Below, piece after piece: positions 1-12,361 of a stretch of 64,000 nt of DNA; the stretch's first letter is position 1, and the number at the start of each line of letters is the position of its first letter. The DNA comes from Gossypium raimondii. Taxonomy: Eukaryota; Streptophyta; Magnoliopsida; Malvales; Malvaceae. The stretch is taken from the NCBI RefSeq assembly GCF_025698545.1, contig NC_068571.1, positions 31,777,733 through 31,841,732 of the forward strand, given 5' to 3'. Position numbers and translations under genes: made by a program. Below the pieces are notes generated by a model, which worked only from the letters and a program-made list of their open reading frames with translations, ran no database searches and was not told the DNA's origin.

Positions 1-2583
1 AGCGAAGCCCTTGCTGTTATCGGTAAGCACGACTTCCCCAAATCGTGGCCGACTTTGCTTCCCGAGCTCATCTCCAATCTCCAAAAGGCTGCTCAATCCT
101 CTGATTATGCTTCCATTAACGGTATTCTCGGAACTGCTAATTCAATCTTTAAAAAATTTAGGTACCAGTATAAAACGAACGACCTTTTGCTTGATTTAAA
201 GTACTGTTTGGATAATTTCGCGGCTCCATTATTAGATATTTTTCTTAAAACTGCTTCATTAATTGACTCAACGGCTTCTTCTCCTGGCGGTGGTTCCCCT
301 GCGACCCTCCAGCCTCTCTTTGAATCTCAAAGGTTATGTTGTAGGATATTCTATTCATTGAACTTCCAAGAACTTCCTGAATTCTTTGAGGATCATATGA
401 AAGAGTGGATGGGTGAGTTTAGGAAGTATTTGACCACGAATTATCCTTCACTTGAAAGTAGCGGTGATGGGCTAGCATTGGTCGATCAACTTAGGGCTGC
501 GGTATGTGAAAATATTAGTCTTTACATGGAAAAGAACGAGGAGGAGTTTCAAGGTTATTTGAATGATTTTGCATCTGCAGTTTGGAGTTTGCTTACTAAT
601 GTGTCTCAATCTTCAAGCCGTGACAAGCTGGCTGTTACAGCTATGAAGTTTTTGACCACGGTTAGTACAAGTGTGCATCATACTCTATTTGCAAGTGAGG
701 GAGTGGTTCCACAGATTTGCCAGAGTATTGTGATTCCGAATGTGCGGTTGAGGGATGAAGATGAGGAGCTCTTTGAGATGAATTATATTGAGTTTATCAG
801 GAGGGATATGGAAGGGAGTGATCTAGATACAAGGAGAAGAATCGCTTGTGAATTGCTTAAAGGAATTGCGACTAATTACAAGAAGCAAGTGACTGATATC
901 GTTTCTCTTCAGATTCAAAATTTGTTGAGCTCCTTTGGTACAAACCCTTCTGCCAATTGGAAGGACAAGGACTGTGCCATATATTTAGTCGTCTCTCTTG
1001 CCACTAAGAAAGCTGGGGGCACTTTGGTTTCAACTGATCTTGTGGATGTTCAGAGCTTCTTCTTATCGGTTATAGTCCCTGAGTTGCAAAGCCAAGATGT
1101 AAATGGGTTTCCAATGCTCAAGGCAGGTGCTCTTAAATTTTTCACAACATTCCGTGGATTGATACAAAAGCCTGTTGCATTTCAATTGTTCCCAGATTTG
1201 GTTCGATTTTTGGGTGCAGAATCAAATGTGGTTCATTCTTATGCTGCAAGCTGTATAGAAAAACTCTTGCTTGTCAAGGACGAAGGGGGAAAAGCTAGGT
1301 ATACTTCAGCAGATATAACCCCTTGTGTGCCAGTGCTGATGAACAACCTTTTTAATTCATTGAAGTTCCCAGAGTCTGAGGAGAATCAATATATAATGAA
1401 GTGTATATTGCGTGTTCTAGCAGTTGCAGACATTTCCAGTGAGATTGCTGGACCTTGCATTGCTGGCTTAACCTCTATACTCAATGAAGTTTGCAAAAAT
1501 CCAAGAAATCCAATTTTTAACCATTATCTTTTTGAGTCTGTGGCCATTCTTATCAGACGGGCATGTGAGAGGGATGCATCTCTTATTTCAGCTTTTGAAG
1601 GGAGCCTCTTTCCCAGTCTCCAAACCATTTTGGCCAATGATGTGACTGAGTTCTTGCCTTATGCATTCCAGCTGTTGGCTCAGCTTGTTGAGCTGAACAA
1701 ACCACCCATTTCTCCAAGTTACATGCAGATTTTTGTACTTCTCCTCTCCCCTGATTCATGGAGGAGATCTTCGAATGTTCCAGCCCTTGTGCGTCTGCTT
1801 CAAGCTTTCCTTCAGAAGGCACCCAATGAGGTCAATCAGGAGGGGAGACTGAATCAGGTGCTGGGTATTTTCAACATGCTTGTCTCATCTGCTAGCTCAG
1901 ATGAACAAGGCTTCTATGTCTTGAACACTGTGATTGAGAATCTTGAGTATGGTGTCATATCTCCATATATGGGTAATATTTGGAATGTCCTCTTTATGCG
2001 CCTCCAAAACAACCGTACAGTAAAGTTTCAGAAGTCTCTGGTGATTTTCATGTCACTCTTCTTAATCAAGCATGGGGCTACAAATCTAGTGGACACAATG
2101 AATGCAGTTCAGGACAACATTTTCTTGGTTATTTTGGAGCAGTTTTGGATTCCCAATCTTAAGCTGATTACTGGAGCCATTGAGCTTAAGTTAACGGCAG
2201 TTGCTTCAACCAGACTCATATGTGAATCTCCGGTACTTTTGGATCCTGCAGCTGCTAGACTCTGGGGCAAGATGCTGGATAGCATTGTTACTCTTCTTTC
2301 TCGGCCCGAGCAGGATAGAGTTGAGGAAGAACCAGAAATGCCAGATATTGCAGAAAATGTGGGATATACTGCCACTTTTGTTAAACTTTACAATGCTGGG
2401 AAGAGAGAGGAAGATCCTTTGACTGATGTGAAGGATCCAAAGCAATTCTTAGTAGCTTCATTGGCAAAACTTTCTGCACATACCCCAGGGAGATACCCCC
2501 AGATCATCAATGAAAATCTTGAGCCAGCAAATCAAGCAGCTTTACTTCAGCTTTGCGGCATTTACAATTGCCAAATAGTTTGA
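1..2583 (+). CDS. CAS: Exportin-2 / CAS, importin-alpha re-exporter (5' end outside window)
   Basis: One reading frame is open from base 1 to a TGA at 2581-2583, giving 860 residues. There is no intron, as known for plant CAS genes. The family length is about 970 residues, so roughly 110 N-terminal residues (most of the importin-beta N-terminal domain) lie upstream of the window. The visible protein starts at the end of that domain ([12 protein letters not shown]) and continues as HEAT-type helical repeats. It has the hallmark Cse1 stretch around residues 255-290 ([14 protein letters not shown] followed by LDTRRR) and a C-terminal CAS/CSE1 region. The family carries importin-alpha back to the cytoplasm in complex with Ran-GTP. 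The frame is intact, so the gene is probably functional. Assignment is by motif recognition. Confidence 0.93.
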   Translation, partial: SEALAVIGKHDFPKSWPTLLPELISNLQKAAQSSDYASINGILGTANSIFKKFRYQYKTNDLLLDLKYCLDNFAAPLLDIFLKTASLIDSTASSPGGGSPATLQPLFESQRLCCRIFYSLNFQELPEFFEDHMKEWMGEFRKYLTTNYPSLESSGDGLALVDQLRAAVCENISLYMEKNEEEFQGYLNDFASAVWSLLTNVSQSSSRDKLAVTAMKFLTTVSTSVHHTLFASEGVVPQICQSIVIPNVRLRDEDEELFEMNYIEFIRRDMEGSDLDTRRRIACELLKGIATNYKKQVTDIVSLQIQNLLSSFGTNPSANWKDKDCAIYLVVSLATKKAGGTLVSTDLVDVQSFFLSVIVPELQSQDVNGFPMLKAGALKFFTTFRGLIQKPVAFQLFPDLVRFLGAESNVVHSYAASCIEKLLLVKDEGGKARYTSADITPCVPVLMNNLFNSLKFPESEENQYIMKCILRVLAVADISSEIAGPCIAGLTSILNEVCKNPRNPIFNHYLFESVAILIRRACERDASLISAFEGSLFPSLQTILANDVTEFLPYAFQLLAQLVELNKPPISPSYMQIFVLLLSPDSWRRSSNVPALVRLLQAFLQKAPNEVNQEGRLNQVLGIFNMLVSSASSDEQGFYVLNTVIENLEYGVISPYMGNIWNVLFMRLQNNRTVKFQKSLVIFMSLFLIKHGATNLVDTMNAVQDNIFLVILEQFWIPNLKLITGAIELKLTAVASTRLICESPVLLDPAAARLWGKMLDSIVTLLSRPEQDRVEEEPEMPDIAENVGYTATFVKLYNAGKREEDPLTDVKDPKQFLVASLAKLSAHTPGRYPQIINENLEPANQAALLQLCGIYNCQIV

Positions 2584-5200
2584 GTAAGTGCTTTCCTGTT
2601 TGTTTGACTTGTTATTTTTAAATGCCAATGTGGGATTGTAGTGAGGCAGGGTCCTGCCTTTATTCTGCGTTTTTAACTTTTAAATCTGAATCTGTAGCTG
2701 GTGGCTCCGGGATAGACAACATCTTCTGAACTTTTTATTTTTCTAAGTTTTATGAAGTTGGATTAGATGTATGGATGATGTCCTTACCTTATCAAACCTA
2801 TCATAGGTTTTAGGGAGAAAGTTCTCTCATTCCTTAGCATGAATATGAGGAGGTAAACTGCATGCATAAGCAATAGTGTGTGAGGTACACTTCATCCGAA
2901 CGTCCAATTGCTGGGTGTTTTGACCTTTGAAGCTGCCCAATTCTGATTTCTTGAATGATGGAAGGCTCAGTTATTGTTGTGCTCAGTCACCTAATAAAGT
3001 CCTTGATTTTCCTTTTTTTGTGTTTGGATTCTCTTTTCTTTTGCTCTCTCTCTAATCCATTGTCCAAACTCCGAACAAATGAATTCCTTCTATTTTATGT
3101 TTAGGTTAAAATGCAACTTTTTTGTTTGGGGTGTGCATTCTCACAGATTTGTGGTTTATTGCTAGGTTGCAGGGTTTTTCTGTTATCTTTATTTTGGTGC
3201 ATTACCCTGAGCATTCGTTTGTCAGCAATTGATGCTTTTCGGCACAAAAGTTGGAAGGATTCAGATGTGGTGATGGATTTTGCGGTTCTACTGGTTGGCA
3301 GCAAAGTGAGCCCCCCACATAGTTTATGGATCTTGTTTGGCATGCATATATATATCCACAAGTTACAGGTCCTGTTGTGTTATGGTGAAAGAGAGCTTGT
3401 AGTGTAAAACATTGCCTTCAATTTTCCTTATTTTTGAAATTACTTGAATGCTGAAACCCAAAGTTGGCACCAGGGGATGAGACTTGTTCCTCTGAATTCG
3501 GTTTTTTGTCTCTGTTGTACGGTGCTTGTTTTTGAAACATAAACAACTTCTGCTTCTGTTCTGGGTTTATAAATGAAAAAGCAAAAATTCATATGTTTCT
3601 GTTCTCAAAACATGGTGTTTGAACTTCGGCAACATCCGAAACCAATCTTTCATTTACACTTATCATCGATCAGCTTTAAAGGTTGGACGGAAATTCTTTC
3701 ATTTTAGCTCTTTGGAAAAGACCCAGTCTCCTAAAAGTATCTGTATTTTTCTGTTAAAAAGTTTAATTAAACAACTTGAGAGATGTGCAATCTCTTATCC
3801 ATGACCTCATTGATCAGCTAAAAGTTGGATTCTGAACCACCGTCTCCTCATGAGATGAGGGTGCTCATAACCATTGAAGTAAACAATATCTCACGGTAAG
3901 CACAGCCAGATAATTATTGCATCAGTAATGACATTGTCTATGCCAACATGATCATGAAGTTTTATACCAAGTGATTGGAGGAAGTGGCAGGTGACGTTCT
4001 CAAGCATTTGAATCTAGTTTATTTTATCGGAAAAGAATTAATCTCATACCCTAAAATAAAATAGATGTGATTATGTGCATATATATAAAACAAGGAACTT
4101 TGTCTTTAGTGGAAGTTCAAAGGTTGTTTCAACGTGTTTATTTTCGCTGGCTTCAGAGACTCCTGCCAATCACTACCTGTTTATGACGTGTGGTGAAAGG
4201 CATTTCTCCCTCTCAGTACCCACCAATGGATTGAATGTTAAAATGAAATGACCTATGGGTTTTCTTCTCTAAAGCACCAATTTCAAGATGTTATTACTCT
4301 TTACTGAAACTTTTCTTTTCTTTTTCAAATTAAATCACGTCAGAGAAAAGGTCTTTCATAGTCATACATATAAGAAGCTGAGCATAGAAACTTCCAACAG
4401 CCTACACGCCTGGACTCAACCAGGTTCAAGGTTTCAATCATTATTTTATTCTAAAATTTAAATTATGTTACAAAAATATTAAATGAAGTAATTAAGCAGA
4501 ACTTTTTTCTCATTAAAATCTGAGCCTATCCACCCTTCCCCACCATTAGCACTAAGACAGATCCACTCAATGTTTAGCCCAATATAATAGTAAATAAAAT
4601 AAAACCTTACTTTTCATTTGTTTAGTTTTAATATAAAAGTGAAAACGCCTTATAATATTTTTTATTTTATAGAATTTGGAGACCACCAAATGTTAGCTGA
4701 TGCTGATGAATAGTTTTTGTTGTTTCTTTGGTGGTTGTGAAGCTGCCTAACTGACTTCCACTCCATCCTTCCTTTTCATTTATCTTGTATTTGTTTAGGG
4801 TTTAGATGATGATCATGATGTTTTTCTTTCTTTATTTATTTTAAATGCCCATTATCTCAACATCATATGGCCGTCCCTCCATGTCTGCCCATTGCTAAAA
4901 TGAATGAATATTGAACTATGTTTAGCCAAATTATTTTCGTTTTTATTTTATTTGAGCCACTCTTTGGTTAAAGGAGAGAATAAAAATTCAGCATTTGATG
5001 TACGTGAAAAGAGGTTATTCTTTGCGGTGAGAATGAGGTGAAAAGGATGAAAAGGAAAGGGTAGGAGGTCCAATGGATCTCAAGATTCCTTAGCGGAAGA
5101 ATAATAATATAACAAAAATGGATCTAAGGCTTTTCAAAGGTGTCAAAAATGGGTCAAAAAGTTGGGTATATTTTTGTACGGACAATGGTACAAAGATTGA
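2584..5200. other. 3' UTR of CAS and gene-free flank
   Basis: The first few hundred bases after the CAS stop are T-rich 3' UTR-like sequence. An AATAAA at 2993-2998 is a plausible poly(A) signal. Beyond about 3.4 kb the sequence is AT-rich with only short, overlapping open frames that lack any family motif. No gene, RNA gene or clear repeat was recognised. Confidence 0.5.
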
Positions 5201-5299
5201 AAAATCATAATCCTATAACTGTTCCCATCTCGCCACCTTAACCTTCACCTTCATCCCCATCATCTCGCCCTTACTCCTTAATCCCATAATTAAAACTTT

Positions 5300-7912
5300 A
5301 TGATTTTTGAGACTGCATTAGTTATAATTTATTCTAGCCTTTAGATAAATATCAGTCCTTATTTTTAGGCAAATAAAAAATTCAAAAATCAATTTAGATT
5401 ATGATTTGTAGCATATTTTTCTTTATTTTAATTTCAAAACTTGTAGATGGCTTGGCAATTCAATAATTGTATGATTTCTGCAAATTCTTCAAAAACTTTC
5501 AGTTCTAGTTTACCAACAAATTGGTATCAAGAGCTATTTCTTAAAGGACCTGTAAAATCAAACAACAACAAAAACCCATAAATCTCTTTATCCACCTACA
5601 TAAATACAAAACCATAACCATTAAAAACATGAATACAAAAGCTTCGTTCACTGCAATTGCTCCTTTGATTTTTTACGGCACAAATTATCAAGGATGGACA
5701 ATTAGAATGGAAGTCTATCTCGATTTTATTTATGTGTGGGAAACAGTAGAATATGAATATGAAATTCCTCCCTTACCAAACAATCCAACGGTGGCTTAGA
5801 TTAAAAATCACAAGGATCGGAAGCAGCAAAAATCAAAAGCCAAAGCTAGCTTGTTTGCAACAATCTCAAGTTCTATTTTTCTTATAGAATAATGATATTG
5901 AAAACTGCCAAAGAGATCTAGGATTTCTTAAAGTAAGAGTGTGAAAGAGAAGAAAGGGTCAGAGGTATAAAAACATTGAATTTGTGCAGAGAATTTGAGT
6001 TGGAAAGGATGAAAGAATCAGAGACGACCAAGGAACATTTTGATAGACTGCTTGGCATTGTCAACAATGTAAGACTCCTTGACACTGATTTCTTTGATTC
6101 TAGGATTGTGCAAAAACTCATTGTCACAATTCCTAAAAGGTTTGAGACTACAATTTCGTCTTTGGAAAACATGAAAGACCCATCAACTATCATTTTGGCA
6201 TAATTGTTGAATGCTTTGCAGGTGCAAGAACAAAGGAGACACATGAGATAAAGAAGACCAGTAGAGGGTGCTCTTCAAGCCAAATCACATACCTACAATG
6301 ATGGAAAAAGTAAGAAGAAGATGTAAAATAAAAACAAGTAGGCTGGAGGTTCCATAGATGACAACAAAAAAGGTAACATCACTCAGTTTTTCCTTGTTGT
6401 CCTTGTTGTAAAAAGACCAATCACCTACAAAAAAGGCGTTGGTGGAGGCCAGATGTGAAATGCAGTAAGTGTGGACAGTTTGGACATGTGGAAAAAATAT
6501 GCAGGTCTCCACAAGAACAAGGAGAAGTTAATGCTGTTCAAAATCCAAAAGATGGCGAGCAAATGCTTGTGGCATCTTGCTTCACTACTAATAGCTCAAT
6601 TGAAAGCTGGTTTATAGATAAAGGTTGTACAACCCTATGACTTATGACCGTGAACTCTTCAATGAGCTTCATCATACTACTGCCTCCAGAGTTAGAATTG
6701 GAAATGGGGCATATATCACTGTGGAAGGCAAAAAAATAGTGGCGATTGAGGGTAACATAGGTTTGAAATTGATTTATGATGTCTTATATGTGTCTGAAAT
6801 AAATAGAACCTTTTGAGTGTTGCACAGCTGTTGGAAAAATGATATAAGGTGTTGTTTGAAAACAAAAACTACATAATCAAAGATGCAGAAAACAAATATG
6901 TGTTCAAAGTCTATATGAAAGACAAAAGCTTTGCCTTAGACTTGATGCAAGAAGAGCAAACTGTTGTACACAAAGAAGAAAGCAATGCTTTGCTTTGGCA
7001 CAAAAGGTTAAGGGAATTTTCACCATGCCGCTATACTTTTTATGAAGAAAAACAATCTTGTAAAAGGCTTGCATCATTTAGAGAATGAGCTACTGCATGT
7101 GAAATTTGTCGATACAAGAAACAAACAAGGCTCATTTTTCCACAAAATAAGGCTTGGAGGGCTATTCAAAACTTAAAGTTAGTACACACTAACGTAGGAA
7201 GGCCCATAAGAACACAAACATTTAATGACAGTAAGTACTACATTATTTTCATTGATGATCACACAAGAATTTTCTGGATTTATTTCATCAAGTTGAAATC
7301 TGAAGTTGCTGAGATTTTTTAGAAGTTTAAAGCTTTTGTGGAAACTCAAAGTAGTTGCAAGATACAGGTGATCAAATCTGATAACGAAGTTGAATATACT
7401 TCCGAAAAGTTAAAAAAATTTCAAGATGCAAGCATCGAGCATCAATTGACTGCACCCTACACTCCACAACAAAATATTGTGGTGGAGAGAAAAAAATAGA
7501 ACAATTATGGAGATGGCAATGTGCTTACTTCATGACAAAGGGTTGCCGAAGGAATTTTTGGCTAAGACAGCAAACATAGCGATTTATCTGCTTAATAGAC
7601 TTCCAAGCAAAGCGTTGCATAAAAAAACCCCACTTAAAGCATGATATGGTTACAACCTGAATTTGTTAATTTGAAAGCCTTTGGTTGCTTGTGTTTATCT
7701 TAGGTTCATCAGGTTAAGAGAGACAAATTGGATAAAAAAGAAGATACTGGAATTTTTGTAGGCTACAGCTGAAGTTGGGATGCTGACAAAAAGATTAAGG
7801 TTCATGAGGAAAATGATGACATAGATGATAAACCTGTTAGAGTAAACCGGTCACTTTCTGATATCTATCAAAGGTGTAATGTTGCTGTGATGGAGCCTCT
7901 AGGGTATGAAGA
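5300..7912 (+). mobile_element. Ty1/copia retrotransposon, decayed and 3'-truncated
   Basis: A primer-binding site resembling the tRNA-iMet complement (TTGGTATCAAGAGC, with one extra A) lies at 5521-5534, so the DNA just upstream is probably the 5' LTR. A gag-like frame begins at the ATG at 5629 and breaks after about 55 codons. In order follow a gag segment (about 5976-6203), a CCHC zinc knuckle (CSKCGQFGHVEKIC, near 6458), a protease-like piece (6625-6816), a GAG-pre-integrase piece (6849-7088) and an integrase core (about 7230-7600, IIFIDDHTRIFW and later APYTPQQN). Stops and frameshifts separate these pieces. Reverse transcriptase, RNase H and the 3' LTR are missing because the copy ends abruptly where a gypsy LTR starts at 7913. 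Confidence 0.85.
5521..5534 (+). other. Primer-binding site of the copia element
   Basis: TTGGTATCAAGAGC matches the initiator-Met tRNA primer site TTGGTATCAGAGC except for one inserted A. It sits about 95 bases before the gag ATG, as expected. Confidence 0.7.
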
Positions 7913-10170
7913 TGTAACAGCCCGATTTATGGGTCTAGTCGGAACAGTGGTTTTGGGACCACAAATCTGAAGTAAAAAATTTTATTTTATTATTATTTTA
8001 ATATCTACAGTATGATATTATGATTGTGTAAAAATTTCGTGAAGAAATTTTATCAATTGGGTGCTTAATTTGATAAAAAGGACTAAATCGCGTAAAGTGT
8101 GAAAGTTGCGTTCTATATGCTAAAGGTGTCTAATAGCTATAGAATTTTAAATTTAAGGTCCTTATGTGATAAATAACCCATTATTGAGATATTTGATGTT
8201 ATTGGAGTGGCATTTGGTGTAGTTATTAAGGTTATTAAAGGTTAAATAAGTAAAAAGGCATTATATGTTAAATTAAATAAAACATATTGTGTCATCTTCT
8301 TCCACTATCCATCTTCACCGAAGTTTCAACCTAAAATCAGCCATGGGAGAGCTTGTTAGTTGGCCAAACTTTGAAGACAAATTGGTGAGTGGTTTTTGCT
8401 CGATTTTTAATAATTTCTACGTTTTGAGATTGTTGCTTCGTAATCTAGCTAACCCGTACCTCCGTTTCTAAAAATATTAAAGATTTTGTGAATTTCCATT
8501 GTTGAATACTTGAGATCTTTGATAGTTTTTGATGAAATATGAATATTTGATATTAGATTTTCACCTTTTATAAAGTGATTTTTGATAAAAATATCAATTA
8601 GGGATTAAATTATGAAATGTGGAAATTTAGTGGTTGAAATGTGAAATAAATTGAAAATATGGGCTGCTAGTGATATACGGAAAATTTGGCTAGCTTGGAT
8701 TTGTGTTTAATTTCATGAAATTGTGATTTTATGTGATAATGACTAAATTGTAAAAATGTGAAATTATGGGAGCAAAAGTGTAAATATGATTTAAGGTAAA
8801 TTTTGGATTAAATTGAATAGATAGATAATTAAATAAGCTGATTTTGATTATATTTAGATTGAGAAAAGTGAAATACGAATCTAGATTGGAGAAAAGATAA
8901 AGTATCGGACCAGTCGATCCGTTCCGTCGTTTTAGCAATCGAGGTAAGTTCGTATAATCAAACTTCAATGTATATTTATGTAATTGATGAATGATAGTAT
9001 GAATGGATTCATATAATCGATTTAATTGTGGAGCTTAAATTAAATGTTCAAAATAAGTAAAAATGTAGGATCGAACACAATCGTTTCGTAATGAGAGACG
9101 AATTGGCGGAAAAGACCATGGTTGGACTATGGCATTACATGATTTCGTATAAGATCATAGTTGGGCTATGGCATCGTTATACGAGACTTTGTGTAAGACC
9201 ATATCTGGGATATGACATTGATATATGTGATTACGTGTAAGACCATGTCTGGGACATTGGCATCGTTATGTGATTTCGTGTAAGACCATAGTTGGGCTAT
9301 TGGCACCGATATGTGATAACATGTAAGACCATATCCGAGATATGACATTGTATGTATTATACGAGACTTCTGAGTATCTTTAACGATTCTGAATGGTTCA
9401 TCACGCAAAGTTAAGACTAGAATGAAAGTTCAATTGAATTAAGCAACACAAGTACATTCAAAACCTATGTGAGAGTTAAATGAAGGTAATTTAATGAGAA
9501 TTATTAGTGTATAATTATATTTTATGCCAAAATGTGTTTATTTGGCTATAATGAGGTATGAATTGAATGATATGTGTGATATGAGCAATGATTGTATTAC
9601 TGATATGAATATGGCACATTGAGTGAGAATTACAATTATTTAACAATAATTTACATGATTCTTTCGGCTATAGAAATGTGATGAATAATGGATCAAATAA
9701 AGCTATATATTGTTTCTTATGTATTTGTAAATGAGAATGAAGTGATAAGAAGTTTAAGAGGCATACGAGCTTTGAAATGAATAAACTCGTGGAAATCTTG
9801 TTTAATCATGTGCATGAATATGAGGTAGAATTGTGAAATCAAATGAGCTATATTATGACTTGATGCAATTGTTTGTAATGTGGTTATTTAGTAATATGAG
9901 TTATTATATTACAAGCTTACTAAGTTTTATCACTTACTTTGTGTTATTCTTTTTTATTATTTACAGTGTTTGGGACGTTCGCTCGGGTTGGAAGTCGACG
10001 GAGATTGCCTCACATTATCCAGCTAATAATTTCGGTATTTATATACTTTGTGACTTGGTTATATGGCATGTATAGGCTATTGTTATTTTGGTTTACTATG
10101 GAAAGTGTATTTGGCCATATGGTTTGGCATGTTTTAAGTATGTATTTGGTTATTTTTGTATAGGCTAGTT
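7913..10170 (+). mobile_element. Ty3/gypsy LTR fragment, 3'-truncated
   Basis: The sequence starts TGTAACAGCCCGATTT directly inside the copia body. It shares the layout of the other gypsy LTRs in the window: a CAGTGGTTTTGGGACCACAAAT block near the start, AT-rich spacers and a tandem array (9112-9367). The expected LTR end (…GTGTTACA) is not reached, because Athila-like sequence takes over at about 10170-10200. No primer site or coding region of this element is attached, so it is a broken LTR and possibly a former solo LTR. The right boundary is approximate. Confidence 0.7.
9112..9367 (+). repeat. 43-44 bp tandem array, six degenerate copies, in the gypsy LTR
   Basis: Each unit carries AAGACCATAGTTGGGCTATGGCAT or a close variant followed by a GTTAT/GATTTCGTGT spacer. 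The AAGACCAT/AAGATCAT starts fall at 9112, 9151, 9195, 9239, 9282 and 9325, so the period settles at 43-44 bases. Short open frames here (for example on the minus strand at 9166-9408) are translations of the repeat and not genes. Confidence 0.85.
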
Positions 10171-10408
10171 TTTAATATGTTTGGTTTTGATGATATATAT
10201 TTTTGGGAAACTGTGGTGCCTTTATGAAAACGACAGTTTCACGAATTGGCTCTTTAAATGTCATTAATTCCCCTACTTTATCCATTGTATTGAGGTCTAA
10301 ATTCCTGCAAAGCATAGTTTGTAACCTATCCTCTTCATCATACTCAAAATGAAATGTAGTTAGTGGTTCAATAATATCAACACTAGAAATATTCGACATT
10401 GTACTGGG

Positions 10409-10870
10409 TTAGCCCATCGTCTCATAAACTTTAAATTTTACCACCTCACTATCAAATTCCATAATGAGGGTTCCACTTCGAACATCAATCTTTGTACGTG
10501 TGGTACTTAGGAATGGTCTCCCGAGTAGAATATCAAAATCATTTTTTGAGTGGTCATCCTTCATATCGATGATGTAAAAGTTTGCAGGAAAAATTAGTTC
10601 ATTTACCTTTACAATGACATCTTCCAGCACTCCTTCTGGATATACGCATGACCTATCTGCTAATTGAATAATCACCCCTATTTCTTTCAAAAGACCCGTA
10701 TTTAGCAATTTAAAAATAGATAAAGGCATTACATTAATAAATGCTCCTAAACCACACATGGCTTTTTTTATACCAATATTACCTATTTTGCAGGATATAG
10801 AAAACATACATTGATCCTTACGCTTAGGTGGAATTTTTCTGTATAGTACTGCAGAAATGTTTTCTCCCAC
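10409..10870 (-). pseudogene. Athila-like aspartic protease fragment
   Basis: A 153-codon open piece carries the retropepsin signature in Athila form. The usual DLGASINVMP reads GLGAFINVMP, so the catalytic Asp is replaced by Gly. The downstream DILLGRPFLSTTRTKIDV block is intact. A short further piece (10399-10172) continues toward the missing polymerase region. It is therefore a dead protease. Confidence 0.8.
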
Positions 10871-11289
10871 ATTTACCCATTTGTTTCCTTAAAGTTTCTT
10901 TTTGTAGGTGCACAGTTCTTTTAAGAATTTTGCATAGCGTGGAACCTGTTTAATCGCATCAAGTAAAGGAATATTAATTTCTACCTTCCGGAATATCTCA
11001 AGAATTTCTTTTTCCTTTTGTTCCTTTTTAACTTGGGTGAGCCTTCTAGGGTACGGGGGAAGTACAACAAATGGTTTATGAGGTGTCGGCTCAGAGCTGT
11101 TGATTCAGCTTCCTGTTCAATGTCGTGGTTAGGACTCGTACCAGGCACTAGTTTTGACTATGTTCCATCTTTTATGGTTACAACACTTGTGTTTTGACGT
11201 GGGTTTGGCTCGATTTGAGATGGTAATTTTCCTTGGTTCTCCAAACGACTAACCGTAAGTGCTAGCTTACTTATTTGTTGATCTAGTTC

Positions 11290-12361
11290 TTAGAAATGTG
11301 TTTTAGTCTTTTGTTGGAACTTTTCAGTACTAACAGCTAACCTCTCTACTATAGCTTTAAGAGATGACTTTAGAGGTTGATACTGTTGAGGTGGAGGTGG
11401 TCTTGGTTGATATGATTGATTGTATTGAGGGTTCGACCCATAGCTCAGGTTTGGGTGATCCCTCCACCCTACATTGTTCGTGCTTGAATATGGATCATAA
11501 TGCCTTTGAAGTGGCCCTAGGAAGTTCTCAACGGTGTTTACTATTGTAGTTGTGTCCTCAATTAAAATCAAGCACGAGTTGGTTGGATAATCAATCTGAG
11601 CGCAAATCCTACATAACCGAGTTAGGTTCGATTTTTCTGCAAGTATAGTTTTAACCACATTAGTAAGTCCATCAATCTTATTTACTATAGAAGGAGTATT
11701 TAGCTTATGAACCCTTCTCGTAGGTTCCATAGGTGGTTGAAACTGTTGAGAATTTACAGCTATAGTCGAAATTAATTCCCTAGCTCTTTGAGGAGTCATA
11801 TTCACAAGAGCCCCTCCACTAGTTGCATCAATCATCTTCATTTTCATTAGGAGTAACCCTTTGTAGAAATATTGTAAGAGTGATTGTTCAGATAGGCCAT
11901 GTTGTGGGTAACTTACGCACAACTTCTTGTATCGCTCCCAATATTCATAGAGTGATTCTGCTTCTTTTTGCTAAATTTCGACTATACTTCCCCTTAATTC
12001 GACTACTCGAGCTGCTGGGAAAAACCTGTCAGGAAACAATCGAGACATATTAGTCCAAGTATTAACAGATCCTAGAGGTAAATAAAACAGCTATTCTCTA
12101 GCAAAGTCAGCTAATGAAAAAAGAAAAGCTCTTAATTTTTATTTGATCCTCAGTTATTCCTTCTGGTTTCATGCTTAAACAAACCATATGGAACTCTTTC
12201 AGATGAGTATAGGGGTTCTCGTTTTTTTAACCACAAAAAGTAGGCAATAAATGTATTAATCTCGATTGTAACTGGAACGGTGTTTTGCCCGCTGGATAAG
12301 TTATGCATAGCAGTTGTTCATTTGGTGCAGCTGCAAGTTGGCCTATAGTTTGATCTGCCAT
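11290..12361 (-). pseudogene. Athila-like gag, frameshifted
   Basis: The ATG at 12361 opens a frame beginning MADQTIGQLAAAPNEQ. A frame change and a stop occur near 12230-12130, and the longest intact piece covers 11922-11290 (210 codons). Motifs match the Athila gag: GLSEQSLLQYFYKGLL and SGGALVNMTPQRAREL. A C-terminal proline/glutamine-rich stretch follows (around 11400). It encoded a capsid-type protein that packages retroelement RNA. Confidence 0.75.

Noticed and set aside
3111-3407. 98-codon frame in the CAS 3' flank
   Set aside because: No motif, overlaps an equally long antisense frame, and lies where a 3' UTR or flank is expected.
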